NCBI RefSeq assembly: GCF_000577815.1
Contig: NZ_CBYM010000014.1
Location: 23,487 to 87,486, forward strand
Direction of reading: 5' to 3'
DNA length: 64,000 nucleotides
DNA from: Clostridium saudiense
GTDB taxonomy: Bacteria; Bacillota; Clostridia; Clostridiales; Clostridiaceae
The translations under genes were made by a program, and so were the position numbers. The notes under the pieces are model-generated. The model saw nothing but the letters and a program-made list of their open reading frames with translations, searched no databases and was not told the origin of the DNA. Positions 51,906-61,649 of the stretch are shown one piece after another (within the stretch, counting starts at the first letter, position 1; each line of letters opens with the position of its first letter).

Positions 51906-52589
51906 ATGAAAAAAAGTAAAAATAAAATTATAATGATAGTTTTAACAGCAACAATAATTAGTAATACTATGGTTCCAATATCTACTTTGGCAGAATCAAA
52001 TACAATTTTAAATAACACCAATTATGCAACTGAATTACAAACTAAATATGCTGAATTTAATAATGCAATTCAAGGTTTATCTGCATTATTAAATGATATG
52101 ATATATAATATGTCAAACCTATCTACAGCAATAAATACATTAATATCAGAATATAATAAATTAGATGTAGGAATTAATGAATATACAAATGGAGTAGAAA
52201 CATTACTGCAAGGATATTCTCAACTTGTAGAAGAATCAACAAATTTAGTAAACGGAACATCTACTTTAAAAAGTGGAGCTGAAAAATTAAGTTCAGGTGT
52301 TGCGGAATTAAAAGGTGGAACTACGGAATTATCAAATGGAACAACAGAATTAAATGATAAGACAGCCAATCTTGATACAGAAATAACAGATGAAATTGAT
52401 AAAATGGTTGATAATTTAGATGGAACAAGTGATGAAATAGTATCATTTACTTCAGAAAAAAATACAAATGTGCAATCAGTACAATTTGTAATTAAGACGC
52501 CAGAAATAAAAAAAGCAACTATAGAAGTTTTAAAGGATGAAGAAAAAAGTCCTACTTTATGGGAAAGAATAATAAATTTATTTAAATAA
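51906..52589 (+). CDS. Exported X-X-X-Leu-X-X-Gly heptad-repeat protein
   Basis: 227 residues. Signal peptide MKKSKNKIIMIVLTATIISN through STLA, likely cleaved before ESN. The mature part is helical with Leu/Gly heptads (STLKSGAEKLSSGVAELKGG and following), the repeat seen in YhgE/Pip-like and MMPL-associated proteins. The C-terminus (EKNTNVQSVQFVIKTPEIKK) also resembles the end of the extracellular domain of such pumps. I chose ATG 51906; ATG 51897 is too close to GAAGGGAG. It may be a partner of the MMPL pump or the detached extracytoplasmic domain of it. No membrane segment at the C-terminus. Confidence 0.7.
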   Translation: MKKSKNKIIMIVLTATIISNTMVPISTLAESNTILNNTNYATELQTKYAEFNNAIQGLSALLNDMIYNMSNLSTAINTLISEYNKLDVGINEYTNGVETLLQGYSQLVEESTNLVNGTSTLKSGAEKLSSGVAELKGGTTELSNGTTELNDKTANLDTEITDEIDKMVDNLDGTSDEIVSFTSEKNTNVQSVQFVIKTPEIKKATIEVLKDEEKSPTLWERIINLFK

Positions 52590-52590
52590 A

Positions 52591-52640
52591 ATATAGGTCT
52601 TTAAGGTAATTAAATCTTACCTTGGAGACCTATATTTTTC
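52591..52640 (+). terminator. Intrinsic terminator after the heptad-repeat gene
   Basis: ATATAGGTCT and AGACCTATAT close a stem with inner AAGGTAA/TTACCTT, followed by TTTTTC. Confidence 0.8.
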
Positions 52641-52711
52641 CAAGTAAGTGACATTACAAAGAGAAAAATGTATAATAAATTTATGAGTCAAATGAAAAGG
52701 GAGGATTTAAA

Positions 52712-53122
52712 ATGGGCTTAAGGAAAGAAAAAGCAATTGAATTACACAAAAATAGATATACATGTTCACAGGCAGTAGCATGTGCTTTTTGTGATCTTGT
52801 AGATGTTGATGAATCTACCATGAAAGATATGGTTAGAAGATATAGTGGAGGAGCTTATAAAGTATGTGGAGCTGTAATGGGAGCATACGTTATAGTTAAT
52901 TATTTAAAAGGAAATGTAAATCCAGATAATCCTGCTGAGCCAATAAGGGATGATGTAAAGTTATTAAATGAAATAGAAAAAAGATTTAAGGAAAAAAATT
53001 CATCTGTAGTATGCAAAGAGTTAAAAGGAATAGGCACAGGAAATGTACTACGTTCATGTAGGGGTTGTGTAGAAGATGCAGCTGAAATTCTTGAAGAATT
53101 AATTGATGAAAAAAATAATTAA
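52712..53122 (+). CDS. C_GCAxxG_C_C family protein
   Basis: 136 residues with the family's cysteine pattern: YTCSQAVACAF near residue 18, KVCGAVMGAY, SVVCKELKG and SCRGCVEDAAEIL. The proteins are probable redox or metal-binding proteins; their reaction is unknown. ATG 52712 follows GGGAGG. Monocistronic. Confidence 0.85.
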   Translation: MGLRKEKAIELHKNRYTCSQAVACAFCDLVDVDESTMKDMVRRYSGGAYKVCGAVMGAYVIVNYLKGNVNPDNPAEPIRDDVKLLNEIEKRFKEKNSSVVCKELKGIGTGNVLRSCRGCVEDAAEILEELIDEKNN

Positions 53123-53156
53123 TGTTTATAAAATAAAAAATATAATTACTTCTTAT

Positions 53157-53193
53157 AATACACCTAGTTTGATTTTGTTAAGCTAGGTGTATT
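53157..53193 (+). terminator. Hairpin after the C_GCAxxG_C_C gene
   Basis: AATACACCTAG (53157-53167) pairs perfectly with CTAGGTGTATT (53183-53193). The T-run is weak (AGTATATTTAG). Confidence 0.6.
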
Positions 53194-53383
53194 AGTATAT
53201 TTAGATAAAATATATTTATAGTAGCAATAATATAAAATTTTCATATAATAATGTTATTCAATATTATTATAGTTGGAGAAAATAAATATGTGAAAATATA
53301 AATAATAGAGAACTTTTTTTATAATGTATAAGTCTAATTAGTATAAGAGAAAATTTGGCAATATATTATGAGGTGTAAAAGAG

Positions 53384-53584
53384 TTGTGGAAGAAATTAAT
53401 TTTATCAGAAAAAGATTATGAATATTTAACTAAAGGATTAGCTGGTGGTGTTGGAATTGGAATTATTATTGGTGCGATAGCAGAAAATATATTATTATTC
53501 TTTGCACTTGGAGGAGTTTTAGGAATTATATGTGCAACTATTTTTTCAACTATAAAAAAGTTTAAAATTAAGCATAAAGCTTAA
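53384..53584 (+). CDS. Small membrane protein of unknown function
   Basis: 66 residues. TTG 53384 lies 8 nt after GAGGTG (53370-53375), and no ATG is in frame. Two membrane segments (LAGGVGIGIIIGAIAENILL and FFALGGVLGIICATIF) with a basic C-terminus (KKFKIKHKA). Glycine-rich helices suggest close packing. No family recognised. Confidence 0.55.
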   Translation: MWKKLILSEKDYEYLTKGLAGGVGIGIIIGAIAENILLFFALGGVLGIICATIFSTIKKFKIKHKA

Positions 53585-53646
53585 AATTATTAGCATTCTT
53601 ATAAATGTATAAGAAAAGGTTATCTTTTTAAATTTAATTAGAAGAG

Positions 53647-53673
53647 GAGTAGGCAATGCCTATTCTTTTTTTA
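53647..53673 (+). terminator. Intrinsic terminator after the small membrane protein
   Basis: GAGTAGGC pairs with GCCTATTC around AAT, followed by seven Ts. The following 195 bp are AT-rich and hold no gene I can see. Confidence 0.7.
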
Positions 53674-53868
53674 GTTTTAAAGATAATAATTATTACAATG
53701 ATATTATATAGAAATTCAATTTAATTAATTTTTCTATTCTTAATAAATAAAAAGAATGATAAAATATATTATATGTAAATAAATGGATGGCACAAAAATA
53801 CTTTTACAGATCTTTAAATTCTAAACTTTAATTTTTATTATATCCAATCTAGGGGGAGAAGGGATGAT

Positions 53869-55317
53869 ATGAACAAGTTAGTAATTGCGGATGATGAGAA
53901 GAAGGTAAGAAATAGGGTTATTTCAATTATAGAAAGTGCACATATTCCAATTAGTGAAATAATAGAGTGTGATAATGGAGAAAAAGCTTTAGATATAATA
54001 AAAAATGAAGAAATAGATGTATTGATTACAGATGTAAATATGCCACAATTAGATGGTATAATGCTTGCACGTGAAATAAAAAAATTAGGATGTAATACAA
54101 AGATTATTGTTATTAGTTGGTATAATGATTTTGACTATGCTGTTAATCTTTTAAGAAGTGGGGTAAGAGAGTATTTATTAAAACCAATAAATAAAGATGA
54201 TATGATTAATATAATGAGGCTACTTCAAAATGAACTAAATGATGAAAAAAAAGAATATAAGGATAATGTCAATTTATTATATGATCAAATCAAACATGCA
54301 TTTTATCATAGAGACTTTTATGGAGATTCAATTAACAAAACTATTATAAAGTTAAAACATAAAGTTAAAGAAACAAACTATGTTATTATTTGTACAAATT
54401 ATAAGCAAGAAAAGAATATATCAGATAATGAATTTTTTTTTGATTCAATTAGTGGTCATAATATTATTATGACAAATCCTAAAAATGTTAATGAATTACT
54501 TGAGGGAAAACTTAAAGGTTATGGTGTTGGTGTAAGTAAAGTATATAATGATTTAAACTTAGTTTATCTAGCTTCAAAAGAAGCTATAGGAAAAAGAAAA
54601 GACAATTATTTTATAAGGTTAAATAATCCTAATTGTATTAGAGAAGAAAAAGCAACAAAGGTATGTGAAATTGATAATATTATACAGCTAATTGGGACAG
54701 CAAGGTTAGAGACGGCTTGTAAATATTTCGCAATATTAGTTAATATGGTAAAATGCTGTGAAATTGAAATACCTCAATTTGAAGGTATAGTTACAGAAAT
54801 ATTAAATAAAATACAAAGTAATTATGGTGGAATAATAGAAGAAAAAAATTTAAATATAAAAGAACTTTTAAATATTTATAAATGTACAAATATTGATACT
54901 TATAGTAATGAATTATTTAAATTAGTAAAAATAATTAACATAAAGATTACTAATGAATGTGAAAAGTATAAAATTAAAATAAAAATGGAAGAAGCAATAA
55001 AATATATAGATGAAAATTATAAAAATGAAATTAATATGACAATGGTATCTAATTATGTTTCCATGAATTATTCAGTTTTTTCACTAGATTTTAAAGAGTA
55101 TACTGGTAAAAACTTTGTTAATTATTTAAAAGATATAAGGTTACAAGAAGCAAAAAGACTTTTAGATGAAACGGATATGAAGATTATTGAAATAGGTGAA
55201 GCTATTGGATATGAAAACGATAAACATTTTTTAAAAGTGTTTAAAGGAGCTTATAGTGTAACACCTTCTGAGTATAGAAAAAATATTAAAAATGGTAGGA
55301 TGATTGTTACTTTATGA
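53869..55317 (+). CDS. YesN-type response regulator (REC plus AraC HTH), orphan
   Basis: 482 residues. REC domain with Asp8, Asp9, phospho-acceptor Asp55 (ITDVNMPQLDG), Ser83 and Lys105. A long central region (about 130-365) and a C-terminal AraC-type double helix-turn-helix (about 370-475: MVSNYVSMNYSVFSLDFKEY, then GYENDKHFLKVFKGAYSVTP). This is the class that controls sugar-transport operons, usually beside a YesM-type kinase; none is seen here. The start ATG 53869 follows AGGGGGAGAAGGGATG. Its position directly ahead of the Dpp-like operon suggests it activates that operon. Confidence 0.9.
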   Translation: MNKLVIADDEKKVRNRVISIIESAHIPISEIIECDNGEKALDIIKNEEIDVLITDVNMPQLDGIMLAREIKKLGCNTKIIVISWYNDFDYAVNLLRSGVREYLLKPINKDDMINIMRLLQNELNDEKKEYKDNVNLLYDQIKHAFYHRDFYGDSINKTIIKLKHKVKETNYVIICTNYKQEKNISDNEFFFDSISGHNIIMTNPKNVNELLEGKLKGYGVGVSKVYNDLNLVYLASKEAIGKRKDNYFIRLNNPNCIREEKATKVCEIDNIIQLIGTARLETACKYFAILVNMVKCCEIEIPQFEGIVTEILNKIQSNYGGIIEEKNLNIKELLNIYKCTNIDTYSNELFKLVKIINIKITNECEKYKIKIKMEEAIKYIDENYKNEINMTMVSNYVSMNYSVFSLDFKEYTGKNFVNYLKDIRLQEAKRLLDETDMKIIEIGEAIGYENDKHFLKVFKGAYSVTPSEYRKNIKNGRMIVTL

Positions 55318-55375
55318 TAATAAAATCACAAATATAAAAAAATAACACTAAAAACGAAAAATAGTATACTTATTT

Positions 55376-55397
55376 TGTAAACATTTACCGTTATAAT
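55376..55397 (+). promoter_or_regulatory. Candidate promoter and cre-like dyad of the Dpp-like operon
   Basis: TATAAT (55392-55397) preceded by TGTAAACATTTACC (55376-55389), whose half-sites GTAAA/TTTAC are symmetrical and resemble a cre site lacking the central CG. No good -35 box is seen, in line with activation by the YesN-type regulator. Confidence 0.4.
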
Positions 55398-55469
55398 GTG
55401 AGTATAGAAAGGGTGTCCTTTTAAAACTTATTGAAATTATAAAATATTTATTGAATTGGGGGAGAAGAT

Positions 55470-57329
55470 ATGAAAAAGAAAGTGTTAGCAATGGTTATAG
55501 CTAGCATGATGTCAGCAACACTTTTTGCTGGCTGTGGCTCAAGTTCAAGTAATGATACTGGTAATGATACAAAAAGTGATGATACAAATGAAGATATTGC
55601 TTCAGAAGATGAAACTACAAAGGATGATAATAGTTCAGAAGGTTCAACACCAAGAAACGAGACTTTATATTTTAATGGTCAACAATGGGGGACTATAAAT
55701 AACTTTAATCCAATGAGTGCTAATTCTAATAATGCTATGGGAATTACACAAAATGATTCAGCTAGAGTGTTAATTTATGAAACTTTATTTCTATACAATA
55801 TGTTAGATGGATCATTAGAACCATTATTAGGGGAAACATATGAATGGAATGATGAGCAAACACAGTTAACAATTAAAATTAATAATGATGCAAAGTGGAG
55901 TGATGGAACAGATGTAACTGCAGATGATGTAGTTTATACCTTTGACACACATGTTAAGTATGGATCATCAACAGGTAATGATTATAAGAATTATATTGAG
56001 AAAGTTGAAGCAACCGACTCTAAAACAGTTGTATTTTATTCTAAGTTAGATGAGAGTGGAAATCCTATAAATCCTTTAAAGGTAATTGAATATATTCCTA
56101 AAATATATGTTATGCAAAAAGCATACTTACAAACTGTAGAAGAAAGAAATAATAATGATGCTGAAAAGGTAAAAGAAGATAGAATGGATGATTTAATAGC
56201 GTCTGGACCATATAAGCCATATTATGATGATGATCAAAAAGTAGTTTTTCAAAGGGATGATAATTATTGGGGACAAAGTCTATGGGGAAGTTTACCTGCT
56301 CCTAAGTATATAGCACATACAATATTTAAAGATAATGCTTCAGGAGATTTAGCATTTTCAAATGGTGAAGTAGATGTATCCCAACAATTTATATCAGAAG
56401 TTTGGAAAATGTGGGAATCTGGTAAACCAATATCAACTTATATTGACGATTCTCCATATTATTTATGTGCAACAATGCCTTCAGCTTGGTTTAATGTAGA
56501 AGTTAAAGGGTTAGATAAAGTTGAAGTTCGTAAGGCAATTGCAATGGCAGTTGATTATGATCAAATAATATCTACGGCAATGTCAGAATATTCACCATCT
56601 TTCTCAGAAGCACCAAGAAGCATTATGAATCCAACAGATGCAGAACAAGCATTAGTAGATAATGATGCATTGAAGGATTTACAATTTAATGGTGGAGATA
56701 TAGAAGGGGCAAAGAAACTATTAGATGATGCAGGCATAGTTGACACCGATGGTGATGGAATTCGTGAAATAGATGGTGAAAACCTATCATATAAAGCAGA
56801 ATGCCCAGAAGGATGGTCAGATTGGAATGCTTCATTAGAAATAGTGGCTGCTGCTGGTAAAGAAATTGGAATAGATATTGAAACTTATTTCCCTGATGCT
56901 AATACCTTCTATGATGATATGACTACAGGTAACTTTGAAATTTGTATGTATAGTCCAGCTGGTGCATCAGTTTCAAATCCTTGGACTAGAGCTATGGGAT
57001 TCCTTTCAAGCACATATAACGATTTAGAAGTTAACTGGAGTGGTAACTTTGGTGGATATACAAATGAAAGGGCAGATGAACTTTTAGCTTTAATTCCATT
57101 AGAACAAGATCAAACTAAGCTAAAGGAATATTATACTGAGTTAAGTAAAATTTATCTAGAAGATGTTCCTTCTTTTGCATTAATGTATAGACCACAAGTT
57201 TTCCATACTGTAAATGAAAGCGTTTGGACAAACTTCCCTCAATTAGATGACGGAACTAACATACCACCACTAGATTGTACTGATGGATATGGTATAGCAG
57301 CTTTATATCACATTAAGAATGTCGAATAA
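55470..57329 (+). CDS. Oligopeptide/oligosaccharide-type ABC transporter substrate-binding lipoprotein (SBP_bac_5)
   Basis: 619 residues. Lipoprotein signal MKKKVLAMVIASMMSATLFA then GC with lipid-anchored Cys22, a Ser/Asp/Thr-rich linker (residues 24-60), then a family-5 binding protein with NDDAKWSDGTDVTADDVVY-like block near residue 140 and YDDDQKVVFQRDDNYWGQ. This family carries peptides but, in clostridia and Thermotoga, also cello-, xylo- and manno-oligosaccharides. Since the operon is flanked by a YesN regulator and a beta-mannosidase, a beta-linked oligosaccharide is the likely ligand (inference). ATG 55470 after TTGGGGGAGAAG. Confidence 0.85.
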   Translation: MKKKVLAMVIASMMSATLFAGCGSSSSNDTGNDTKSDDTNEDIASEDETTKDDNSSEGSTPRNETLYFNGQQWGTINNFNPMSANSNNAMGITQNDSARVLIYETLFLYNMLDGSLEPLLGETYEWNDEQTQLTIKINNDAKWSDGTDVTADDVVYTFDTHVKYGSSTGNDYKNYIEKVEATDSKTVVFYSKLDESGNPINPLKVIEYIPKIYVMQKAYLQTVEERNNNDAEKVKEDRMDDLIASGPYKPYYDDDQKVVFQRDDNYWGQSLWGSLPAPKYIAHTIFKDNASGDLAFSNGEVDVSQQFISEVWKMWESGKPISTYIDDSPYYLCATMPSAWFNVEVKGLDKVEVRKAIAMAVDYDQIISTAMSEYSPSFSEAPRSIMNPTDAEQALVDNDALKDLQFNGGDIEGAKKLLDDAGIVDTDGDGIREIDGENLSYKAECPEGWSDWNASLEIVAAAGKEIGIDIETYFPDANTFYDDMTTGNFEICMYSPAGASVSNPWTRAMGFLSSTYNDLEVNWSGNFGGYTNERADELLALIPLEQDQTKLKEYYTELSKIYLEDVPSFALMYRPQVFHTVNESVWTNFPQLDDGTNIPPLDCTDGYGIAALYHIKNVE

Positions 57330-57366
57330 TATGCTATTAAATACTAGCAATATTTAGTGACAAGTA

Positions 57367-57406
57367 TTGACCATGTCTTAAGAAAGAATGACATGGTCAA
57401 TTTTAT
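57367..57406 (+). terminator. Intercistronic hairpin between binding protein and permease genes
   Basis: TTGACCATGTC (57367-57377) pairs perfectly with GACATGGTCAA (57390-57400), followed by TTTTATT. As a leaky terminator it would make binding protein more abundant than the membrane parts. Confidence 0.75.
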
Positions 57407-57461
57407 TACTAGCTAAATTTACATTAATGAATATATGATGCAGAGATATGAGGTGAAAAGT

Positions 57462-58466
57462 TTGAAGGGGTATAAAAAATATTACACAAATAAAATAATA
57501 TGGTATCTTATAACTTTTATTGTAGCAATTATATTAAATTTCGTATTGCCTAGATTAATGCCAGGAGATCCAGTAGCATCTATTGCAGCAAGAGCAACAG
57601 AGGGAATGACTGACTCAACGGCTATTCAACAAGTATATGAAGAGTATACTGAAAAGTTTGGAATTGATAAGCCTATGACCACACAATTTTTTACTTTTAT
57701 TAAAAATGCTATAAAGGGTGATTTTGGAGTATCATTTAGCCAATATCCTAGAACAGTATCTGACATAGTATCATCTTCTGTATGGTGGACAGCTTGTTTG
57801 CAGTTACCTGCTATAACCCTTGGTTGGCTTTTAGGAAATATACTAGGTGCTGTAGCAGCATATAGAAAAGGGATATATGATAAAGGAATTTTACCATTAT
57901 TCTTATTTTTTAGTAATGTACCTGCATTCGGAATGGCTATAATACTATTGTTTACTTTTGCAGTTAATTTAAAATGGTTCCCAACTAGTGGTGGATATGG
58001 ATTTGATTTAATTCCTAATTTCAGCTGGACATTTTTTAAATCAATATTATATCACTATCAATTACCATTTTGGTCAATCGTTTTTATTACAATAGGTGGT
58101 CAAGCTATTGGTATGAGATCAATGTCTATATATGAGTTAAATGCTGATTATGTTAAGTATAGTCGTTTCTTAGGTATAAAAGATAAAAAAATTACAGGTT
58201 ATGTATTTAGAAATGCAATGCTTCCGCAAATTACAGGTTTAGCAATGTCTATTGGTACAATGATTGGTGGTGCATTAGTTGCAGAAATAATATTTAGTTA
58301 TCCAGGATTAGGAACAACTATACTTTCTGCAATTAAGGGACGTGATTATCCTTTGATTTCTGCATGTACATTAATAATAACAATTATGGTGTTATTAGCA
58401 AATTTATTTGTAGAAATTTTATATGGTGTTATAGATCCACGTATTAAAGCATCACAACAAGACTAG
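57462..58466 (+). CDS. Dpp/Opp-like ABC transporter permease 1
   Basis: 334 residues, DppB/OppB type. The N-terminal helix is followed by [20 protein letters not shown] and a long external loop, then five more helices with [20 protein letters not shown], the docking loop for the ATPases. I use TTG 57462, 6 nt after GAGGTG (57450-57455); ATG 57435 lies upstream of that site. Second gene of the operon. Confidence 0.88.
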   Translation: MKGYKKYYTNKIIWYLITFIVAIILNFVLPRLMPGDPVASIAARATEGMTDSTAIQQVYEEYTEKFGIDKPMTTQFFTFIKNAIKGDFGVSFSQYPRTVSDIVSSSVWWTACLQLPAITLGWLLGNILGAVAAYRKGIYDKGILPLFLFFSNVPAFGMAIILLFTFAVNLKWFPTSGGYGFDLIPNFSWTFFKSILYHYQLPFWSIVFITIGGQAIGMRSMSIYELNADYVKYSRFLGIKDKKITGYVFRNAMLPQITGLAMSIGTMIGGALVAEIIFSYPGLGTTILSAIKGRDYPLISACTLIITIMVLLANLFVEILYGVIDPRIKASQQD

Positions 58467-58478
58467 GGGGGATAGACA

Positions 58479-59726
58479 ATGAAAAATACATTAAAACAAA
58501 TTTTCCATGATAAAAAGTTTATAATGGGCTTTATTATTTTTATAGCTATTTTGGCAACAATCATAATTTATCCTTTAGTTGTAGCATATAGTCCTCTTGA
58601 AATGGTTGGAGGATTATTTTATAAACCAGGTACTTATGTATCTGTATCTGATACGGTAGAAAGCAAAAATTATTCTTTTAAAATGGATACATCTGCAGTA
58701 AAACTTGAAAGTGCTTTATCTATGGAGGATAGATCACAAATGGGTACATGGTTAGAAAATTATGCAGGTGTTGATATAAAGGATATAGATGTAACAGATG
58801 CAAAAGGTCTTATAAAGCTTTGGGAGAAATATTATGATCCTAATAATAAACAAGATGGATTAATTGCTGCTAAGAAAAAGTATTATGTAAGATTAAATAC
58901 TAAGATAGATGGGATTTTAGAAGATACTGAAATTGTAATAGCTAATGAGGATGAAGCTACTGGTGAGTTAGTTGTAAATTCAACTATTACTTCAGATCTA
59001 TTTGTTAATATTAATGATATACCAAATCAAAGAACCTTTTATTTAGGAACTGATAATTTTGGTAGAGATGTGTTAACTGAATTAGTTTATGCAACTAAGA
59101 CTTCATTAAAAATTGGATTAATTGCAGGGGTAATAGCAACAGGGATAGGACTAATATTTGGATTATTATCAGGTTATGTTGGTGGGATAGTTGATGATAT
59201 TATTATGTTTCTTACTAATTTATTTACTGTAATACCTGGATTCGTAATTTTAATATTAATATCTTATAGTGTTGGTCAAAATGCAAGAGGTGTAACATTA
59301 GTAGCTACTATTATTGGATTAACATCTTGGACATGGACTACTAGATCAGTTCGTGCTCAAGTTATTTCGTTAAGAAACAGAGATCATGTTAATTTATCGA
59401 AACTTTCAGGTCATAGTTTAATAAGAATAGTGTTAACTGATATACTTCCTTACGTTGCTTCATATGTTGTAATGGCTTTTATACTACAAATTTCAAGTGG
59501 GATTTTAGCAGAGGCACAATTATCAATGTTAGGACTAGGACCAGCTACTACTAAAGTTACAACACTAGGATTAATGATGAACTGGGCTATGAGTTATAAG
59601 GCTCCATTATCAAATGCTTGGTGGGCTTTTGTACCAGTGATTTTATCAATTGCATTGATTTCATTTTCTTTGAATTTAATGAATACAGGACTAGACCAAG
59701 TATTTAATCCACAACTTAGAGATTAG
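58479..59726 (+). CDS. Dpp/Opp-like ABC transporter permease 2 with enlarged external domain
   Basis: 415 residues, DppC/OppC type. After helix 1 an extracytoplasmic insert of about 150 residues (GGLFYKPGTYVSVSDTVESK to about residue 180) precedes TFYLGTDNFGRDVLTELVYA, the normal start of the conserved core. The core has five helices and the docking loop HVNLSKLSGHSLIRIVLTDI. Typical DppC proteins have about 300 residues. Such inserts occur in the oligosaccharide-type members and may contact the binding protein. ATG 58479 after AGGGGGGATA. 12 bp after permease 1. Confidence 0.88.
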   Translation: MKNTLKQIFHDKKFIMGFIIFIAILATIIIYPLVVAYSPLEMVGGLFYKPGTYVSVSDTVESKNYSFKMDTSAVKLESALSMEDRSQMGTWLENYAGVDIKDIDVTDAKGLIKLWEKYYDPNNKQDGLIAAKKKYYVRLNTKIDGILEDTEIVIANEDEATGELVVNSTITSDLFVNINDIPNQRTFYLGTDNFGRDVLTELVYATKTSLKIGLIAGVIATGIGLIFGLLSGYVGGIVDDIIMFLTNLFTVIPGFVILILISYSVGQNARGVTLVATIIGLTSWTWTTRSVRAQVISLRNRDHVNLSKLSGHSLIRIVLTDILPYVASYVVMAFILQISSGILAEAQLSMLGLGPATTKVTTLGLMMNWAMSYKAPLSNAWWAFVPVILSIALISFSLNLMNTGLDQVFNPQLRD

Positions 59727-59738
59727 GAGGAACTTTAT

Positions 59739-60746
59739 ATGGGAAAAGTTATGTTAGAAGTAAAAGATTTAAAGACTAAATATATTACAAGACATGGTGA
59801 AGATGTATATGCCGTTGATGGAGTTTCCTTAAAAATAGAGGAAGGGAAATCGCTAGGTATCGCAGGTGAATCAGGTTGTGGAAAATCAACACTAGCTTTA
59901 AGTTTGATGGGATATTATTTTGCACCATTACATTATCAAAGTGGAAGTATAATTGTAGATGGAATAAATATAACTAAAATGAATCCAGATGATGTTCGAA
60001 AAAAAATACTTGGAAATGAAATTGCATATATTCCTCAAGCTGCAATGAATGCATTGAATCCAACACAAAAAATTATAAAGTTTATAGAAGATGTAATACA
60101 TGCTCATAATCCAAAAGCAACTAAAAAAGATATATATGATTTAGCAAAAGAAAGGTTTGAAATCTTAGGTTTACCAGAATCAGTATTGCAAAAACATGCA
60201 GTTGAATTATCAGGAGGTATGAAGCAACGTACAGTAATTGCAATTTCAACAATTTTATCACCTAAGGTTTTAATAGCAGATGAGCCTTCTTCAGCTCTCG
60301 ATGTTACTTCTCAAAAGATGGTTATAAAAATGATGCGTAATTTAATGGAAAAAGGTTTTATAAAATCAATGATTTTTATAACGCATGAATTACCTTTATT
60401 ATACAATGTTACTGATGATATTGTTGTTATGTATGCAGGACAATTAATTGAAAAAGGTAAATCAAAAGAAATGGTATTTGATCCAATTCATCCATATTCT
60501 AAAGGGTTAATGGGGTCAATAATTGTTCCTGAAGAGGGAGTGAAAAATATTAAGTTAACAGCTATTCCAGGTACTCCTCCAAATTTAAAGCATCCTCCGG
60601 AAGGATGTAGATTTGCTGAAAGATGTAAATATAGAAGTAAAGAGTGTAATGTAGAAAAAATTCTTGAAACAAATATTGAAAATGGAAGAATGTTTAGATG
60701 TAGATTTACTGAATCAGAATTAAGGAAGGTGTATAGCAATGAATGA
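59739..60746 (+). CDS. Dpp/Opp-like ABC transporter ATP-binding protein 1
   Basis: 335 residues, DppD type. Walker [10 protein letters not shown], signature LSGGMKQRT, Walker [13 protein letters not shown], switch His FITHE. The C-terminal oligopeptide-type extension has the cysteines in [19 protein letters not shown], the region known to bind an Fe-S cluster in this family. ATG 59739 follows TTAGGAGG, 12 bp after permease 2. Pairs with ATPase 2. Confidence 0.92.
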   Translation: MGKVMLEVKDLKTKYITRHGEDVYAVDGVSLKIEEGKSLGIAGESGCGKSTLALSLMGYYFAPLHYQSGSIIVDGINITKMNPDDVRKKILGNEIAYIPQAAMNALNPTQKIIKFIEDVIHAHNPKATKKDIYDLAKERFEILGLPESVLQKHAVELSGGMKQRTVIAISTILSPKVLIADEPSSALDVTSQKMVIKMMRNLMEKGFIKSMIFITHELPLLYNVTDDIVVMYAGQLIEKGKSKEMVFDPIHPYSKGLMGSIIVPEEGVKNIKLTAIPGTPPNLKHPPEGCRFAERCKYRSKECNVEKILETNIENGRMFRCRFTESELRKVYSNE

Positions 60747-61551
60747 TAAACATGCTTTATGCTTAAGTGGTAAAGGTTTAACTAAGATTTTTGGTATAGG
60801 TGATACAAAAACTGTTGCTGTTGATCATGTTGATTTTGAATTTCATGAAGGTGAAATAATTTCAATAGTTGGAGAAAGTGGTTCAGGAAAAACTACTTTA
60901 TCAAAGATGTTATTAGGATTAATAAGTGTTACTGAAGGTGAAGTTTTTTTTCAAGGAAAACCTAGAGATATAAAAACAAGAAGTAAGAAAAAAGAATATT
61001 GGAAGGGAATACAAGCTATATTTCAAGATCCATTTTCATCTTTTAATGTTTTTAATAAAATAGATTCAGTTTTATTGGATTGTATTAATATGCGTGGAGG
61101 TAAAAAATTACCTTATGAAAAGAAAGTAGAAATGATGACCGAAGCATGTAGTTTCGTTAATTTAAAATTTGATGAATTAACCAATAAATATCCATTTGAA
61201 TTGTCCGGAGGACAAATGCAACGTTTGATGATTGCAAGAATATTTTTACTTAAACCTAAAATACTGCTTGCAGATGAGCCAACCTCAATGATTGATGCTT
61301 GTTCAAGAGCTACAATACTTGATATGCTTATGAAATTAAGAGAAGAAACAAATATGACAATTATTTTTATAACTCACGATATAGGATTAGCATATTATGT
61401 TTCAGATAATGTATATATTATGGAACATGGAAAATTTGTTGAGCATGGTAGTGCTGAAGACGTAATTTTACATCCCAAAGCTCCTTATACAAAGAGGCTT
61501 ATAAGTGATGTGCCTAAGATTTATGAAGAGTGGGATCTTTCTACTGTATAA
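60739..61551 (+). CDS. Dpp/Opp-like ABC transporter ATP-binding protein 2
   Basis: 270 residues, DppF type. Walker [10 protein letters not shown], signature LSGGQMQRL, Walker [13 protein letters not shown], switch FITHD. It stops soon after [20 protein letters not shown] and so lacks the C-terminal Cys-rich tail of its partner. ATG 60739 overlaps the previous gene by 8 bp, with GAAGGTG as binding site, indicating coupled translation. Last gene of the transporter operon, followed by a terminator. Confidence 0.9.
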   Translation: MNDKHALCLSGKGLTKIFGIGDTKTVAVDHVDFEFHEGEIISIVGESGSGKTTLSKMLLGLISVTEGEVFFQGKPRDIKTRSKKKEYWKGIQAIFQDPFSSFNVFNKIDSVLLDCINMRGGKKLPYEKKVEMMTEACSFVNLKFDELTNKYPFELSGGQMQRLMIARIFLLKPKILLADEPTSMIDACSRATILDMLMKLREETNMTIIFITHDIGLAYYVSDNVYIMEHGKFVEHGSAEDVILHPKAPYTKRLISDVPKIYEEWDLSTV

Positions 61552-61556
61552 TGATT

Positions 61557-61608
61557 AAATTGACAATTAATAATATTAAATAAACATTATTAATTGTCAA
61601 TTTTATGT
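61557..61608 (+). terminator. Terminator between the transporter operon and the beta-mannosidase
   Basis: AAATTGACAATTAATAAT (61557-61574) pairs perfectly with ATTATTAATTGTCAATTT (61586-61603). Very AT-rich, T-run TTTTATG. Confidence 0.75.
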
Positions 61609-61649
61609 TTATATATAAATAGTAATTAAAGAGGTGAGAATTTGTATGC

